Part shown: one piece after another, positions 1-8,017 of the stretch
How the letters are laid out: each line of letters begins with the position of its first letter
Numbering within the stretch: the stretch's first letter is position 1
NCBI GenBank assembly: GCA_964564735.1
Contig: CAZMCH010000051.1
Span: 1-29,293, forward strand
Direction: 5' to 3'
Length of the DNA stretch: 29,293 nucleotides
Source: CAZMCH01 sp964564735
Lineage (GTDB): Bacteria; Poribacteria; DTPJ01
The notes under the pieces: generated by a model
What the model saw: only the letters and a program-made list of their open reading frames with translations
Databases searched by the model: none
What the model was told of the DNA's origin: nothing
Position numbers and translations under genes: made by a program

Positions 1-162
1 GACATTTTTGGTGGTGATCCTAGGCGATTTTCAATTGCAATTCCAACAATGGTTTTCTATCAGTATTTTATGAGTATGGCAGATAGAAGAATTTTGGAAA
101 TTCAGCAAGTATCCACAGATATTGTGAATACATTGGTAGTTGAGAGACCTAGTGAAAAGTAG
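1..162 (+). CDS. MotA/TolQ/ExbB proton channel family protein, 3' end
   Basis: Partial: the window opens inside the gene and frame 1 stays open for 53 codons to TAG at 160-162. The visible C-terminus contains a hydrophobic stretch (AIPTMVFYQYFMSMADRR) followed by a charged helix ending in VERPSEK, which fits the last transmembrane helix and cytoplasmic tail of ExbB/TolQ-type channel subunits. The assignment depends mainly on context: two ExbD-type genes follow about 110 bases downstream, and ExbB with ExbD forms the inner-membrane motor that uses the proton motive force to drive outer-membrane or envelope processes. With only 53 residues the subfamily (TolQ, ExbB or a gliding-type motor) cannot be told. 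Confidence 0.6.
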   Translation, partial: DIFGGDPRRFSIAIPTMVFYQYFMSMADRRILEIQQVSTDIVNTLVVERPSEK

Positions 163-258
163 GATTTTCTACAATTCGGACATGGCAACTTTAAATAGTG
201 CTTTATCATAAAATTGTCCTGTGTTTAGTTTATCCTGTGTTTTTTATGAAACAATAAT

Positions 259-267
259 AGGAGGTGA
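259..267 (+). promoter_or_regulatory. Strong Shine-Dalgarno deciding a TTG start of exbD-1
   Basis: AGGAGGTGA is a nine-base perfect match to the usual 16S rRNA 3' end. It lies 5 bases before TTG 273. The in-frame GTG at 264 lies inside this site and cannot be the start, so the gene should begin at 273. Confidence 0.7.
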
Positions 268-272
268 CCCCC

Positions 273-695
273 TTGATAGATTCAAGAAGAAAAAAGGCAA
301 AGGCAGAAATTAACATGACTCCAATGATTGATTGCGTCTTCTTGCTCTTAATCTTCTTTATGGTCGCCACTTCTTTTGCTCCTATACCGGGTATTAGAGT
401 TAAGCTACCGCCACCGGGTATGCCACAATCCTCACAGACACCACAAAACTTGATTTTGAGGATCAGTGACCCCGAAACAACCGCTTTTGGTGTTATGGTG
501 CTTAATGATAACATTATATCTATGGATAGGCTTCTAGTTGCTTTTCAAGCAGCTACCCTTAAGCAGAAAGAAATGCTGATTATCCAATCAGGAAGAAGTG
601 TCCTTCATGATCAAATTGTTCAGGTTATGGACCTTGCCAAGCGTGCTGATATAAAGAAGATCGGTTTTGCGATGGTAGCAAGAGAGGGAATATAA
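273..695 (+). CDS. ExbD/TolR family biopolymer transport protein (first copy)
   Basis: 140 residues, the usual ExbD length. A short basic cytoplasmic N-terminus is followed by the family signature NMTPMIDCVFLLLIFFMV: one transmembrane helix with the conserved aspartate that carries protons (equivalent to Asp25 of E. coli ExbD). The rest is a periplasmic domain with the ExbD pattern, including a late segment (HDQIVQVMDLAKRADIKKIGFA) typical of the fold. It should work with the ExbB/TolQ-type subunit just upstream and with the second ExbD downstream. TTG is taken as start because a perfect Shine-Dalgarno stands 5 bases before it. The energised outer-membrane partner (TonB, TolA or other) is not in the window. 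Confidence 0.88.
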   Translation: MIDSRRKKAKAEINMTPMIDCVFLLLIFFMVATSFAPIPGIRVKLPPPGMPQSSQTPQNLILRISDPETTAFGVMVLNDNIISMDRLLVAFQAATLKQKEMLIIQSGRSVLHDQIVQVMDLAKRADIKKIGFAMVAREGI

Positions 696-710
696 GGAGG
701 TGGCGTGTAA

Positions 711-1130
711 TTGGAATTTAAACGATCAAGAAGAAGCGCTATGGAGTTTATGATGGCTCCAATGATTGACTGCACGTTCTTACTACTCATATTCTTTATG
801 GTTGCTTCGCAAACTAGAGTTCCGCCGAGGTTCCCTGTGGAACTTCCTGATTCATTGACAAGAAACGCTTTCCCAATGAAGCGCTTCAATTTGTATATTG
901 GTCGTGAAGGACTTATGTCCATTGACGACTCAATGATGCAGAATTTTGATGAACTTGAGGTTTTTCTTGCAAAAAATAAGAAGTTTATTGAAACTCTCAT
1001 TATTAAAGCGGATAAAGGCTCATTACATGGCTATGTAATTGATGCTATGGAGCGCGCCAAACGAGCGGGAATTGAGGAGTTAGCCATCGGCGTCAAGGAA
1101 TCCGGTGGCGGTATAATACTCGATAACTAA
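711..1130 (+). CDS. ExbD/TolR family biopolymer transport protein (second copy)
   Basis: 139 residues, starting at TTG 711 behind the Shine-Dalgarno AAGGAGGTGG (694-703), 15 bases after the stop of the first copy. Same architecture: basic N-terminus, signature MAPMIDCTFLLLIFFMV with the proton-carrying aspartate, then a periplasmic domain ending in a region (HGYVIDAMERAKRAGIEELAIG) that aligns with the first copy. Two different ExbD proteins behind one ExbB-type channel are common in environmental Gram-negatives and suggest a hetero-oligomeric motor. A hairpin at 1145-1174 probably ends the operon. Confidence 0.88.
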   Translation: MEFKRSRRSAMEFMMAPMIDCTFLLLIFFMVASQTRVPPRFPVELPDSLTRNAFPMKRFNLYIGREGLMSIDDSMMQNFDELEVFLAKNKKFIETLIIKADKGSLHGYVIDAMERAKRAGIEELAIGVKESGGGIILDN

Positions 1131-1144
1131 TGAGTATTGTTTTT

Positions 1145-1174
1145 GTAAGGGGTGTTTGATTAAGCACCCCTTAC
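1145..1174 (+). terminator. Hairpin after the exbB-exbD-exbD operon
   Basis: Perfect 10-base inverted repeat GTAAGGGGTG / CACCCCTTAC with a 10-base loop, 14 bases after the stop codon. The downstream tract is only weakly T-rich, so this may be a stabilising or weak termination hairpin. Confidence 0.6.
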
Positions 1175-1571
1175 TTATTAGATGATTTTTGCCTTTTTTA
1201 GCTTATTTCTCTCCCATAATACGTGTATATTTCTAACATCTATCCAACATACTGCTAATTACATTTTATAAATCCTTTTTTGTTCTTGACTGTTTTGAAA
1301 TATAGATATATACTTTGATTAGATGAATCATACCAAACTGATCATTATATTCATTTGTTCGTTTTGTCTCAGCCGCAAAAATCTTCCAATCTGATAGTAA
1401 ATAATACTTAGTGCAGTTAGAAATGAGACTTATGCGAAGCACTGTCAGGTAATCCACCAGTTATACGCCAGATTTTTTATGAGCCTCATTTCAAACTGGA
1501 AATAGCATAAACTATAATTAATTTTAATAAGCATCAATTCCTGATTGCATAATAAAGGGGCAACTATCAAA
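1175..1571. other. Intergenic region before tssK-like gene, with candidate promoter
   Basis: No convincing gene. A 63-codon minus-strand ORF (1266-1457) has no ribosome site or recognisable family. An imperfect inverted repeat GAAATGAGAC (from 1421) / GCCTCATTTC (to 1492) is visible. A candidate sigma-70 promoter for the next gene is TTCAAA (1490-1495), 17 bases, TATAAT (1513-1518). AAAGGGG at 1554-1560 is the likely ribosome site for ATG 1572. Confidence 0.45.
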
Positions 1572-2933
1572 ATGGCAAAATATAATAAGGTTCTATGGAG
1601 TGAGGGTATGTTTCTTACTCCACATCATATTCAACAATGGGATCTATTTCAGGCAGGGACTATAAATAGTAGGTTACGTTCACTTATACCCTATAATTGG
1701 GGATTTAGCGAATTGACTATTGACCGAGATAGTCTTTCAAATGGCAATTTCACATTATTGACCTGTCGAGGGATATTTCGAGATGGTAGTATTATTGATA
1801 TTCCAGATTTAGATGCCACACCATCACCACGAAAAATTGATGAGCATTTTCAACCCAATATGGATTCCCTTGATATATATATGGCAATACCATTAGAGCG
1901 AAATAATGCAGGAAATACCTTGCTGAGTGGCAAAACTGCATCATATCAAACAAGATATGTTGAGGATTCCGTAAATGTAACTGATTATAATACAGGGGAA
2001 AATGAAAGGCAAATAGCTATTGCTCGAAAGAATATTAAGCTTTTATTCCAAGATGAAATCAATGACGAATATGAAACTATGCGAATTGCAAGGATCGTTA
2101 GAACATCAACAGGGGCTTTTGGCTTGCATAATGAATATATACCACCGTGCCTGAATATATCATGTTCTACAAGGCTTCTAGGAATTGTCCGAAGTATGTT
2201 TGAAATGTTATCGGCAAAAAGCAATGAACTATCAATGCAATGCAGACAAAGAACAACCGATGTTTATGAGTTTGGTGCTACTGATGTCTTTGTTTTGTGG
2301 TTATTACAAACAATAAATTCCTATATACCAGCACTTAGCCATTTCTATAGATCGCAGACTGATCATCCAAAGGAAGTTTTCAAAGTTTTATCACAGCTTG
2401 TCGGTCAATTATCTACTCTAGCTGTTAATATCCGTGCAACTGATGTTCCTGAATATAGGCATGATGATCTTATGCTTTCTTTCAATATTCTGGAGACCAC
2501 AATTAGAAAATTGCTTGAGTTAGTATCTGCACCGCCAAGTAAATATAAGCTTATACCACTTCAAAAAGTCAATGAAACCAGTTTTCAAGGGCGTATTGAT
2601 GATTCAAGCTTGTTTATGCCACAGTATAGATTTTTTATGGGTGTAAAAGCTGATGTATCCCAAGAAAAGGTAATTGATGAGATCCCAAAGAAGGCTAAAA
2701 TTGGCTCTATTGAGACAATTGACGTTTTAACACATTCAGCTTTACCCGGTGTTGCTTTATTTTATTCTGCATTGCCACCGAGTGCCATACCAAGAAAATC
2801 TGGTTATGTATATTTTAATCTTGATAATAGAGGAACTTATTGGGATAGTATCAGAAGATCATCATCAATTGCAGTATTTATACCTCCTGATTTTGTAAGA
2901 GCAGAAATTGAGATGATGGCTGTTGAAGAATAA
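1572..2933 (+). CDS. tssK: TssK-like type VI secretion baseplate protein
   Basis: 453 residues, near the usual TssK length of about 445. The N-terminus carries the hallmark VLWSEGMFLTPHHIQQWD (TssK proteins typically read LW.EGMFL.PHHFQQ.D), and the C-terminus has the matching end pattern with YVYFNLDNRGTYWDSI and SIAVFIPPDF. TssK is the cytoplasmic trimer joining the T6SS baseplate to the TssJLM membrane complex. ATG 1572 is chosen because AAAGGGG lies 11 bases upstream and the TTG at 1545 has no ribosome site; it also puts the conserved motif near residue 8, as in the family. No tssE, F, G, L, M or sheath gene occurs in the following 27 kb. The upstream neighbours are ExbB/ExbD-type, not TssL/TssM. 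The family call is strong; participation in a working T6SS is not shown here. Confidence 0.85.
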   Translation: MAKYNKVLWSEGMFLTPHHIQQWDLFQAGTINSRLRSLIPYNWGFSELTIDRDSLSNGNFTLLTCRGIFRDGSIIDIPDLDATPSPRKIDEHFQPNMDSLDIYMAIPLERNNAGNTLLSGKTASYQTRYVEDSVNVTDYNTGENERQIAIARKNIKLLFQDEINDEYETMRIARIVRTSTGAFGLHNEYIPPCLNISCSTRLLGIVRSMFEMLSAKSNELSMQCRQRTTDVYEFGATDVFVLWLLQTINSYIPALSHFYRSQTDHPKEVFKVLSQLVGQLSTLAVNIRATDVPEYRHDDLMLSFNILETTIRKLLELVSAPPSKYKLIPLQKVNETSFQGRIDDSSLFMPQYRFFMGVKADVSQEKVIDEIPKKAKIGSIETIDVLTHSALPGVALFYSALPPSAIPRKSGYVYFNLDNRGTYWDSIRRSSSIAVFIPPDFVRAEIEMMAVEE

Positions 2934-2993
2934 TGATTAGCCAAATCTTGATGTATTCGCTAAAATATGGTTTGAAAAATAGAGAATACAATA

Positions 2994-4058
2994 ATGTTCA
3001 ATTATTATAAAATAAATATAGGCATAATTATCTTATGTTTAATCCTGTCTTGCATAAATGCCCTTTGTGAACCTTCTGAATCAACCAATGTTTCAGTTGT
3101 CATTGTTGGCGATATTATGTTTGATTCTGGTATCGCACAGCTTATTGAGAAAGAAGGTTCTTCTCTAGCCCCGTTTGCTGGAGTTTTGCCGATAATTCGT
3201 GACGTTGATATAACTTTTGGGACATTCGAGGGCGTAATTACGACTCGTGGAGAGCCTATTGCAAATAAATCAGTTGTATTGCGATCCAAACGGGCAACAG
3301 CAAGGTCATTAGCCAATGCTGGGTTTGATATTATTTCGCTTGCTACTTCGCATGTATTAGATTATGGTGATGAGGGATTTCTGGATACCTTAGAGGTTTT
3401 GTCTTGGTATGGCATAAAATATGTCGGTGCTGGGATTGATCTTCAGGAAGCCAGAAAAGCCATTGTCCTAGATGCAAAAGATACAAAGGTTGGATTTCTT
3501 GGATACCATCGTGGTAGCCAATTTGACAGGCTTTTCTTTGCGAGTGAAAACAAACTTGGTCCCGCACTTCCAATATATGAGGAACTTGAGCAAGACTTAA
3601 TCAAAGCAAAATCTGAATCTGATATTGTAATCGTATCAATGAATTGGGGACCGAGGGTTAAAGATGATACAATAGGCGATAGACAGAAACTTTACTCCCA
3701 AAGGCTTATTGATGCAGGCGCGGATATTGTTATAGGTCAAAGGGTTAATACCTTGCAGGGTGTTGAGATTTACAATGGTAAACCCATATTTTATAGTCTT
3801 GGAGATTTCCTTTATGGTAATTATGCAAGCAGAGCGCCTTATGGATATGTTTTGAGGCTTATAATATTCGAAAAAAAACTCTCAAAAGTGGAGATAATTC
3901 CCATCTCATTATCAAATACAAAGACAGGGTCATATCTTCCAGAAGTGATAAGCGATCAGCAAGCCCAAGATGCTATTATTTTTCTGCAAAAGTTATCCGA
4001 GGAATTCGGAACAGAATTTCAAATTGAGGATGGTATTGGTATTATCAAGCTGAATTGA
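2994..4058 (+). CDS. CapA-like (poly-gamma-glutamate biosynthesis fold) exported protein with altered metal motifs
   Basis: 354 residues. An N-terminal hydrophobic segment (about residues 9-25) is a signal peptide or anchor. The rest follows the CapA/PGA_cap calcineurin-like layout: VVIVGDIMFDSGI near residue 40, a TFEGVIT segment, a long NKSVVLRSK...AGFDIISLATSHVLDYG block, then GADIVIG and KPIFYSLGDFLYGNY. Several canonical ligand positions are changed: the usual NNHxxDxG reads TSHVLDYG, HWGxE reads NWGPR, and GHHPHxxQ reads GQRVNTLQ. CapA proteins are thought to act on capsule or peptidoglycan-linked polymers; this copy may have lost metal-dependent catalysis and become a binding protein. 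It stands 60 bases after tssK and could be co-transcribed. Its last 14 bases overlap the convergent rsmB gene. Confidence 0.8.
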   Translation: MFNYYKINIGIIILCLILSCINALCEPSESTNVSVVIVGDIMFDSGIAQLIEKEGSSLAPFAGVLPIIRDVDITFGTFEGVITTRGEPIANKSVVLRSKRATARSLANAGFDIISLATSHVLDYGDEGFLDTLEVLSWYGIKYVGAGIDLQEARKAIVLDAKDTKVGFLGYHRGSQFDRLFFASENKLGPALPIYEELEQDLIKAKSESDIVIVSMNWGPRVKDDTIGDRQKLYSQRLIDAGADIVIGQRVNTLQGVEIYNGKPIFYSLGDFLYGNYASRAPYGYVLRLIIFEKKLSKVEIIPISLSNTKTGSYLPEVISDQQAQDAIIFLQKLSEEFGTEFQIEDGIGIIKLN

Positions 4059-5412
4059 TATGAATCATACGAACAGCAAAGAAACCATCTATATTGTGAA
4101 TATGTGGATAAGTTTTAAGATAACCTTCGGCTGATACAATATTCATTCTGTCTGCTATATCGGGCAAAAAAGGTGAAATACTTTGAATCTGAAATTCAGG
4201 ATGCGATTCAAGAAATTTCTCTACAACTCTTTCGTTTTCTTCTGGTTCAATGGTGCATGTGCAGTAAACCAATACTCCATTAGGCTTAACATATTGACAA
4301 ACACTTTCGAGGATTTCGTATTGCAGTTTTGCAAATTCATCGATTTGCTCTGGTGTTCTTCGCCAACGTGCCTCTACTCGTCTTCTTAAAACGCCTAATC
4401 CTGTGCATGGTGCATCAATAAGGATTCGATCCGCTTTTTCTTTTATATGCTCTCCGATATTGCGCGCATCACTTACGATTGTCTCAATAATATTTATTCC
4501 AAGACGTTGGCAATTTTCATTCAACATCCCAAGTCTATCTTTATTTATATCAAAAGACATTATTTTCCCTTTATTTTCCATTAGTTCCGCTATATGTGTT
4601 GATTTTCCACCGGGGGCAGAGCATACATCTATTATTATCTCATCGGGTTTTGGATCAAGTATATGACCGATAAGCATTGAGCTTTCGTCCTGAACCTGAA
4701 ATAGTCCTTTGTTATATGATTCAAGTTGAGCCAATGACTTATTAAGATTAAATACTTCAATGCTCTCTGGAACTCTATCACTGGTGGATACGGATAAACC
4801 ATCATTTTCTAGCGATTCAATCAAATCTTGACGAGATACCTTCAGCATGTTTGTTCTAATAAATAATGGTGGGCGTGTATTATTAGCTAGACATATATCT
4901 ATTGTCTGTTTAATTCCGTATCTATCGATCCATCTCTGAACCATCCATTCGGGATGAGAATATCTGACAGATATATGCTTTATTGGATCTTTGTTAATGT
5001 CTGAATATTTTATCTTATCTTTATTTCTTATGACATTGCGGAGGATTGCATTGACAAATCCAGATGAACCTTTGTTGCCATATTTTTTAGCGAGTTCAAC
5101 AGATTCGCTGACAGCAGCATAATCCGCTATTCCGTCTAGGTGAAGCAATTGATACAAACCAAGCCTTAGAATCTCAATTATTTCGGGCTGGGTTTTTCTT
5201 AGTTTTGCGGGAGTTACAAATTGAGATATAACCCAATCAAGCTTTTCCTGCCATCTGATTGATCCATATACAAGCTCTGTTAGCAATGCTCTGTCTTGAT
5301 CAGGAAAACCATGCTTTTTCATAGTCTGGTCAATGAGATCATTCGCCCTTGCATTACTATTGTTGACCTCAATTAGTATCTCTAAGGCATATTTACGTAT
5401 TATATTCGGCAT
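4045..5412 (-). CDS. rsmB: 16S rRNA (cytosine-967-C5)-methyltransferase RsmB
   Basis: 455 residues. An N-terminal NusB-like RNA-binding domain (about 1-140; LTELVYGSIRWQEKLDWVI) is followed by a Rossmann SAM-dependent methyltransferase domain. SAM motif IIDVCSAPGGKSTHIAEL, DAPCTGLGVLRRR and the catalytic-cysteine motif VYCTCTIEPEENE are all present, so both functional cysteines of RNA m5C enzymes are kept. It methylates C967 of 16S rRNA. ATG 5412 is chosen as the family start (MPNIIRKYALEIL); a TTG at 5427 would extend it by five residues. The gene begins inside the 3' end of the MFS gene (stop at 5393), so translation is probably coupled. The 3' end overlaps capA by 14 bases tail to tail, with no terminator between them. 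Confidence 0.93.
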   Translation of the reverse strand: MPNIIRKYALEILIEVNNSNARANDLIDQTMKKHGFPDQDRALLTELVYGSIRWQEKLDWVISQFVTPAKLRKTQPEIIEILRLGLYQLLHLDGIADYAAVSESVELAKKYGNKGSSGFVNAILRNVIRNKDKIKYSDINKDPIKHISVRYSHPEWMVQRWIDRYGIKQTIDICLANNTRPPLFIRTNMLKVSRQDLIESLENDGLSVSTSDRVPESIEVFNLNKSLAQLESYNKGLFQVQDESSMLIGHILDPKPDEIIIDVCSAPGGKSTHIAELMENKGKIMSFDINKDRLGMLNENCQRLGINIIETIVSDARNIGEHIKEKADRILIDAPCTGLGVLRRRVEARWRRTPEQIDEFAKLQYEILESVCQYVKPNGVLVYCTCTIEPEENERVVEKFLESHPEFQIQSISPFLPDIADRMNIVSAEGYLKTYPHIHNIDGFFAVRMIHINSA

Positions 5413-6646
5413 TTTTTGTTTTACCAACTAATAATGGGAATAAAATTCCTGCCAAAAACAATATTACTGCAACAATTAAAAACATAGATAAATAGCTTGC
5501 CCTGTTTGTAAGATCAACATTTGCGCCCAATATCATACCAAGCATAAGGGGACCATAATGCAATAGTTGTGATGATATAATGGGACCTGATGAGTGACCT
5601 ACATCCATGATGGTACTCATAACACCAAGAGCAGAACCATAAGAGCCTGCTCTTGCCAGATCAGAAACAAATGCGGCTGTTGATGCTGTTACTGTAGCAA
5701 GACTGATACCGAATAGGACTGAAGCGGGAATCAACGTCCAAAATCCCTTAAAGAAAGGAATCATACCAAGAGCAATCGCACCCAAAACTAAACCGAGACT
5801 TATCATCAGCTTTCGTCCATATTTATCTGACATTTTACCCATGACGGGCTTTGTCAGTGTTGTTCCGATAAGCTGAATTGTAAAAAGCAAACCAATTGCG
5901 GCGGGGTTTATTCCAACGAACATGCAGTATAGTGGCAAAAAAGTTTCTAATGCGCCAAAAGACAGGTATTGGACTGCTTCTATTATGCTTGTTACCATTA
6001 TGCCCCTGCTTTTGCCTATCTCCCTTAATCCATTGCCCATCTCTTTTAATCTGTCTGAAAACTTTGACGTTTTTGATGCTATCTCTTGTTTTGATGGTAT
6101 CATAAAAGCGAGGATAAATGCTATAATTCCAGCAATTCCACATACAAGATAGACAAGCTTGTAATTGTTCGCTGTTTGATATATAATAAATCCGCCAACG
6201 ACAGGGGCAAATGAGCGTCCTACAAGCGTTGATGAGGAATACCAGCCCATATTTTCGGCGCGCCGTTCCTTGAAAATGTCTGCGACTGTTGCCATCGCTA
6301 CGGGACCAAATACTGCTGTTGCGATACCATGATAAACTCTTACAATGGCTAACTGCCAAGGTGCATTGACAAGGAAATATAAAAATGGTGCTGATGCAAA
6401 AACAAAGGCAGAGAATAGCATAACCTTGCGTCTGCCATAAAAATCTGATATTACGCCAGCAGGCAAGCTAACAATTATTCCAATGATTGTTGATGCGGAA
6501 GCAACAAGACCGATCACGGAATCTGATGCACCTAAATCCTTTGTAAACAATGGAAGGACAGGATTTTTAGACATTGTGGAGCTAAAAATTGCAAACATGC
6601 CTGTTCCGCAAAGGAGTATAAAAGGAGATATTGATCTTTTTGCCAT
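5393..6646 (-). CDS. Major facilitator superfamily (MFS) transporter
   Basis: 417 residues with twelve predicted hydrophobic segments in two halves. The loop between helices 2 and 3 has the MFS signature (GVISDFYGRRKVMLF), repeated in the second half (MGKMSDKYGRKLMIS). Closest in pattern to multidrug or sugar efflux proteins of the DHA1 type, but the substrate cannot be told. The start is set at ATG 6646 because GGAG (6653-6656) lies 6 bases upstream; the ATG at 6658 overlaps that ribosome site. It is the first gene of a two-gene operon with rsmB, which begins within its last 20 bases. Pairing with rsmB looks like chance linkage rather than function. Confidence 0.88.
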   Translation of the reverse strand: MAKRSISPFILLCGTGMFAIFSSTMSKNPVLPLFTKDLGASDSVIGLVASASTIIGIIVSLPAGVISDFYGRRKVMLFSAFVFASAPFLYFLVNAPWQLAIVRVYHGIATAVFGPVAMATVADIFKERRAENMGWYSSSTLVGRSFAPVVGGFIIYQTANNYKLVYLVCGIAGIIAFILAFMIPSKQEIASKTSKFSDRLKEMGNGLREIGKSRGIMVTSIIEAVQYLSFGALETFLPLYCMFVGINPAAIGLLFTIQLIGTTLTKPVMGKMSDKYGRKLMISLGLVLGAIALGMIPFFKGFWTLIPASVLFGISLATVTASTAAFVSDLARAGSYGSALGVMSTIMDVGHSSGPIISSQLLHYGPLMLGMILGANVDLTNRASYLSMFLIVAVILFLAGILFPLLVGKTKNAEYNT

Positions 6647-6924
6647 TTTAATCTCCATGATATAATTGGTTTTTTATGAATAGCGTCAGTTCGATATAGT
6701 AATGAACTACAAAGACATCAGAACACAAAGAATCGTGAAGTATTCAAGATTATATATTCCCAATCTTATTTTTTGCTTTGTGCCTTTTCTTGATAATAAA
6801 TATAAATTCCTACGCAGAACTCACATTAAGTAATATTTTATCATGATTATAAATAATCATTCAAGGAAATATATATTTTTTCGTGTATTAACTATGGACA
6901 TAGGTAACAGATTTATACATATCA
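6647..6924. other. Non-coding AT-rich spacer
   Basis: No gene is visible. It holds the upstream region of the MFS gene and short fragments around ACACAAAG (6722-6729) and CTTTGTGCC (6776-6784) that recall dispersed repeats. A 15-base string AAATATAAATTCCTA near 6798-6812 recurs near 15819-15833, upstream of a terminator, which hints at a small repeat family. Confidence 0.35.
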
Positions 6925-7335
6925 CAATTCCTTAGTTTCTGCAATGGGGTTATTCCACCAATTCACAGGTGCAGTCTGTCATTGTTATATAGCTCATCAT
7001 AGCTCTTGCGTGATTGGACTATATAACTGAAATCATAGGTTGATGATGATCTGACAAACAATAATCGCCAGAACTCCTCGTCGTCTGTCTAATCAGAACG
7101 TTCTTGACATTCTTCTGTTGTTTTCTCATTTGTCTTTTTTGGTGAATTCTTAGGTTTTCTGCTTCTGTCTTTGAGGCTTTGTGGGTCTCTGTATATTTGA
7201 ATCTTACCATTTGTAGAATGTTTTCCTTGCTATGCCAAAATGTCTGCATACATAAGAGACATTATTTCCTTGTTCATAGAGATAAATCCAAGCTAATCTC
7301 ATACGGATTAGTCTTAGTTGATAATATTCTGGCAT
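6925..7335 (-). pseudogene. Decayed IS481-type transposase remnant
   Basis: Reading the minus strand from ATG 7335 gives MPEYYQLRLIRMRLAWIYLY, then VCRHFGIARKTFYKW, an IS481/IS3-type helix-turn-helix, and a stop. Skipping one T (TGG-T-AAG) restores the frame with DPQSLKDRSRKPKNSP, the linker typical of this family after the helix-turn-helix. After further shifts the sequence jumps to a C-terminal segment, SYDELYNNDRLHL, in-frame stop, IGGITPLQKL, which matches the terminal YN..RpH..LGG.TP motif of the integrase core. The central DDE catalytic region of about 150 residues is missing. This is an old insertion with at least one frameshift, internal stops and a large deletion. Confidence 0.72.
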
Positions 7336-7562
7336 GGGTAGTATTCCTTTTTTGATTGTTTTTGACTATTTGTTATAATAGTCTTTTGTGTTAATGTCTA
7401 TATACTATACAATGTTTGGTCAATTAGTGCTTGACAATACCAGTCTATGTCTATAAAATAACCTGTCAAAAATTATCAGGGAATAAAGTTAAATAAATGA
7501 TTGTTTAGAGATATTGATTTGGTAAAACGCAACATTTCGGATTGGAAGGGGATGTTGGAATT
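7336..7562 (+). promoter_or_regulatory. Promoter region of the thioredoxin-ABC operon
   Basis: TTGACA (7431-7436), 17 bases, TAAAAT (7454-7459; overlapping TATAAA at 7452) is a good sigma-70-type promoter. Upstream, GACTATT/AATAGTC (7364-7383) forms a short hairpin followed by TTTT, perhaps the end of the former insertion. GGAAGGGG at 7544-7551 may serve as the ribosome site for ATG 7563. Confidence 0.55.
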
Positions 7563-8009
7563 ATGAATACAGATATTATGGAAGTTGTTTGTCGATATTG
7601 TGGAACAAACAATCGTGTCTCTAAACAAAGGCTAAAAGAAGGATTAATTCCCAAGTGTGGGAAATGTAAGGAGAAATTAAATATGGCAGGAAAAGGGACT
7701 GTTATCGTTACTGATGCAACATTTGAAGAAGAAATAGAAAAATCACCTATTCCAGTATTACTAGATTGTTGGGCTACTTGGTGCGGACCTTGTAGGATGC
7801 TTGCACCAACAATAGAAAAATTAGCAGAAGAATATGCTGGAAAAATAAAGGTTGCTAAACTTGATGTTGATGAAAATCCCAAAACCGCAACAAAACTTGA
7901 AATCATGAGTATTCCTACAATGTTAATTTATAAAGATGGAAAAATTATTGATACCTTAGTAGGCGCACAACCTAAGGCTGAAATTGAAAAGCATCTTGTT
8001 AATCTTTAA
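7563..8009 (+). CDS. trxC: Thioredoxin 2-type protein with N-terminal zinc ribbon
   Basis: 148 residues. The N-terminus has two CxxC knuckles (Cys10/Cys13 and Cys32/Cys35) forming the zinc ribbon of TrxC-type thioredoxins. The thioredoxin fold follows, with active site WCGPC (Cys74 and Cys77) and the cis-proline loop SIPTML. It reduces disulfides of cytosolic proteins; the zinc site is linked to redox sensing in E. coli TrxC. ATG 7563 is chosen with GGAAGGGG 11 bases upstream; ATG 7578 is also possible, and TTG 7542 is unlikely because it overlaps that site. It is the first gene of an operon with an ABC permease (8-base gap) and ATPase. An extra cysteine sits at position 69, five before the active site. 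Confidence 0.9.
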   Translation: MNTDIMEVVCRYCGTNNRVSKQRLKEGLIPKCGKCKEKLNMAGKGTVIVTDATFEEEIEKSPIPVLLDCWATWCGPCRMLAPTIEKLAEEYAGKIKVAKLDVDENPKTATKLEIMSIPTMLIYKDGKIIDTLVGAQPKAEIEKHLVNL

Positions 8010-8017
8010 AAGATAAA

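Noticed and set aside
1..1130. ExbB/ExbD genes as part of a T6SS membrane complex
   Set aside because: The MTPMID signature is that of ExbD/TolR; they resemble neither TssL nor TssM. Linkage to the TssK-like gene is positional only.
1266..1457. 63-codon minus-strand ORF before the tssK-like gene
   Set aside because: No ribosome site, unusual composition and no recognisable pattern; it lies in a non-coding spacer with repeats.
5835..6359. Long ORF inside the MFS gene in another frame
   Set aside because: Shadow of the transporter gene; no ribosome site and implausible protein composition.
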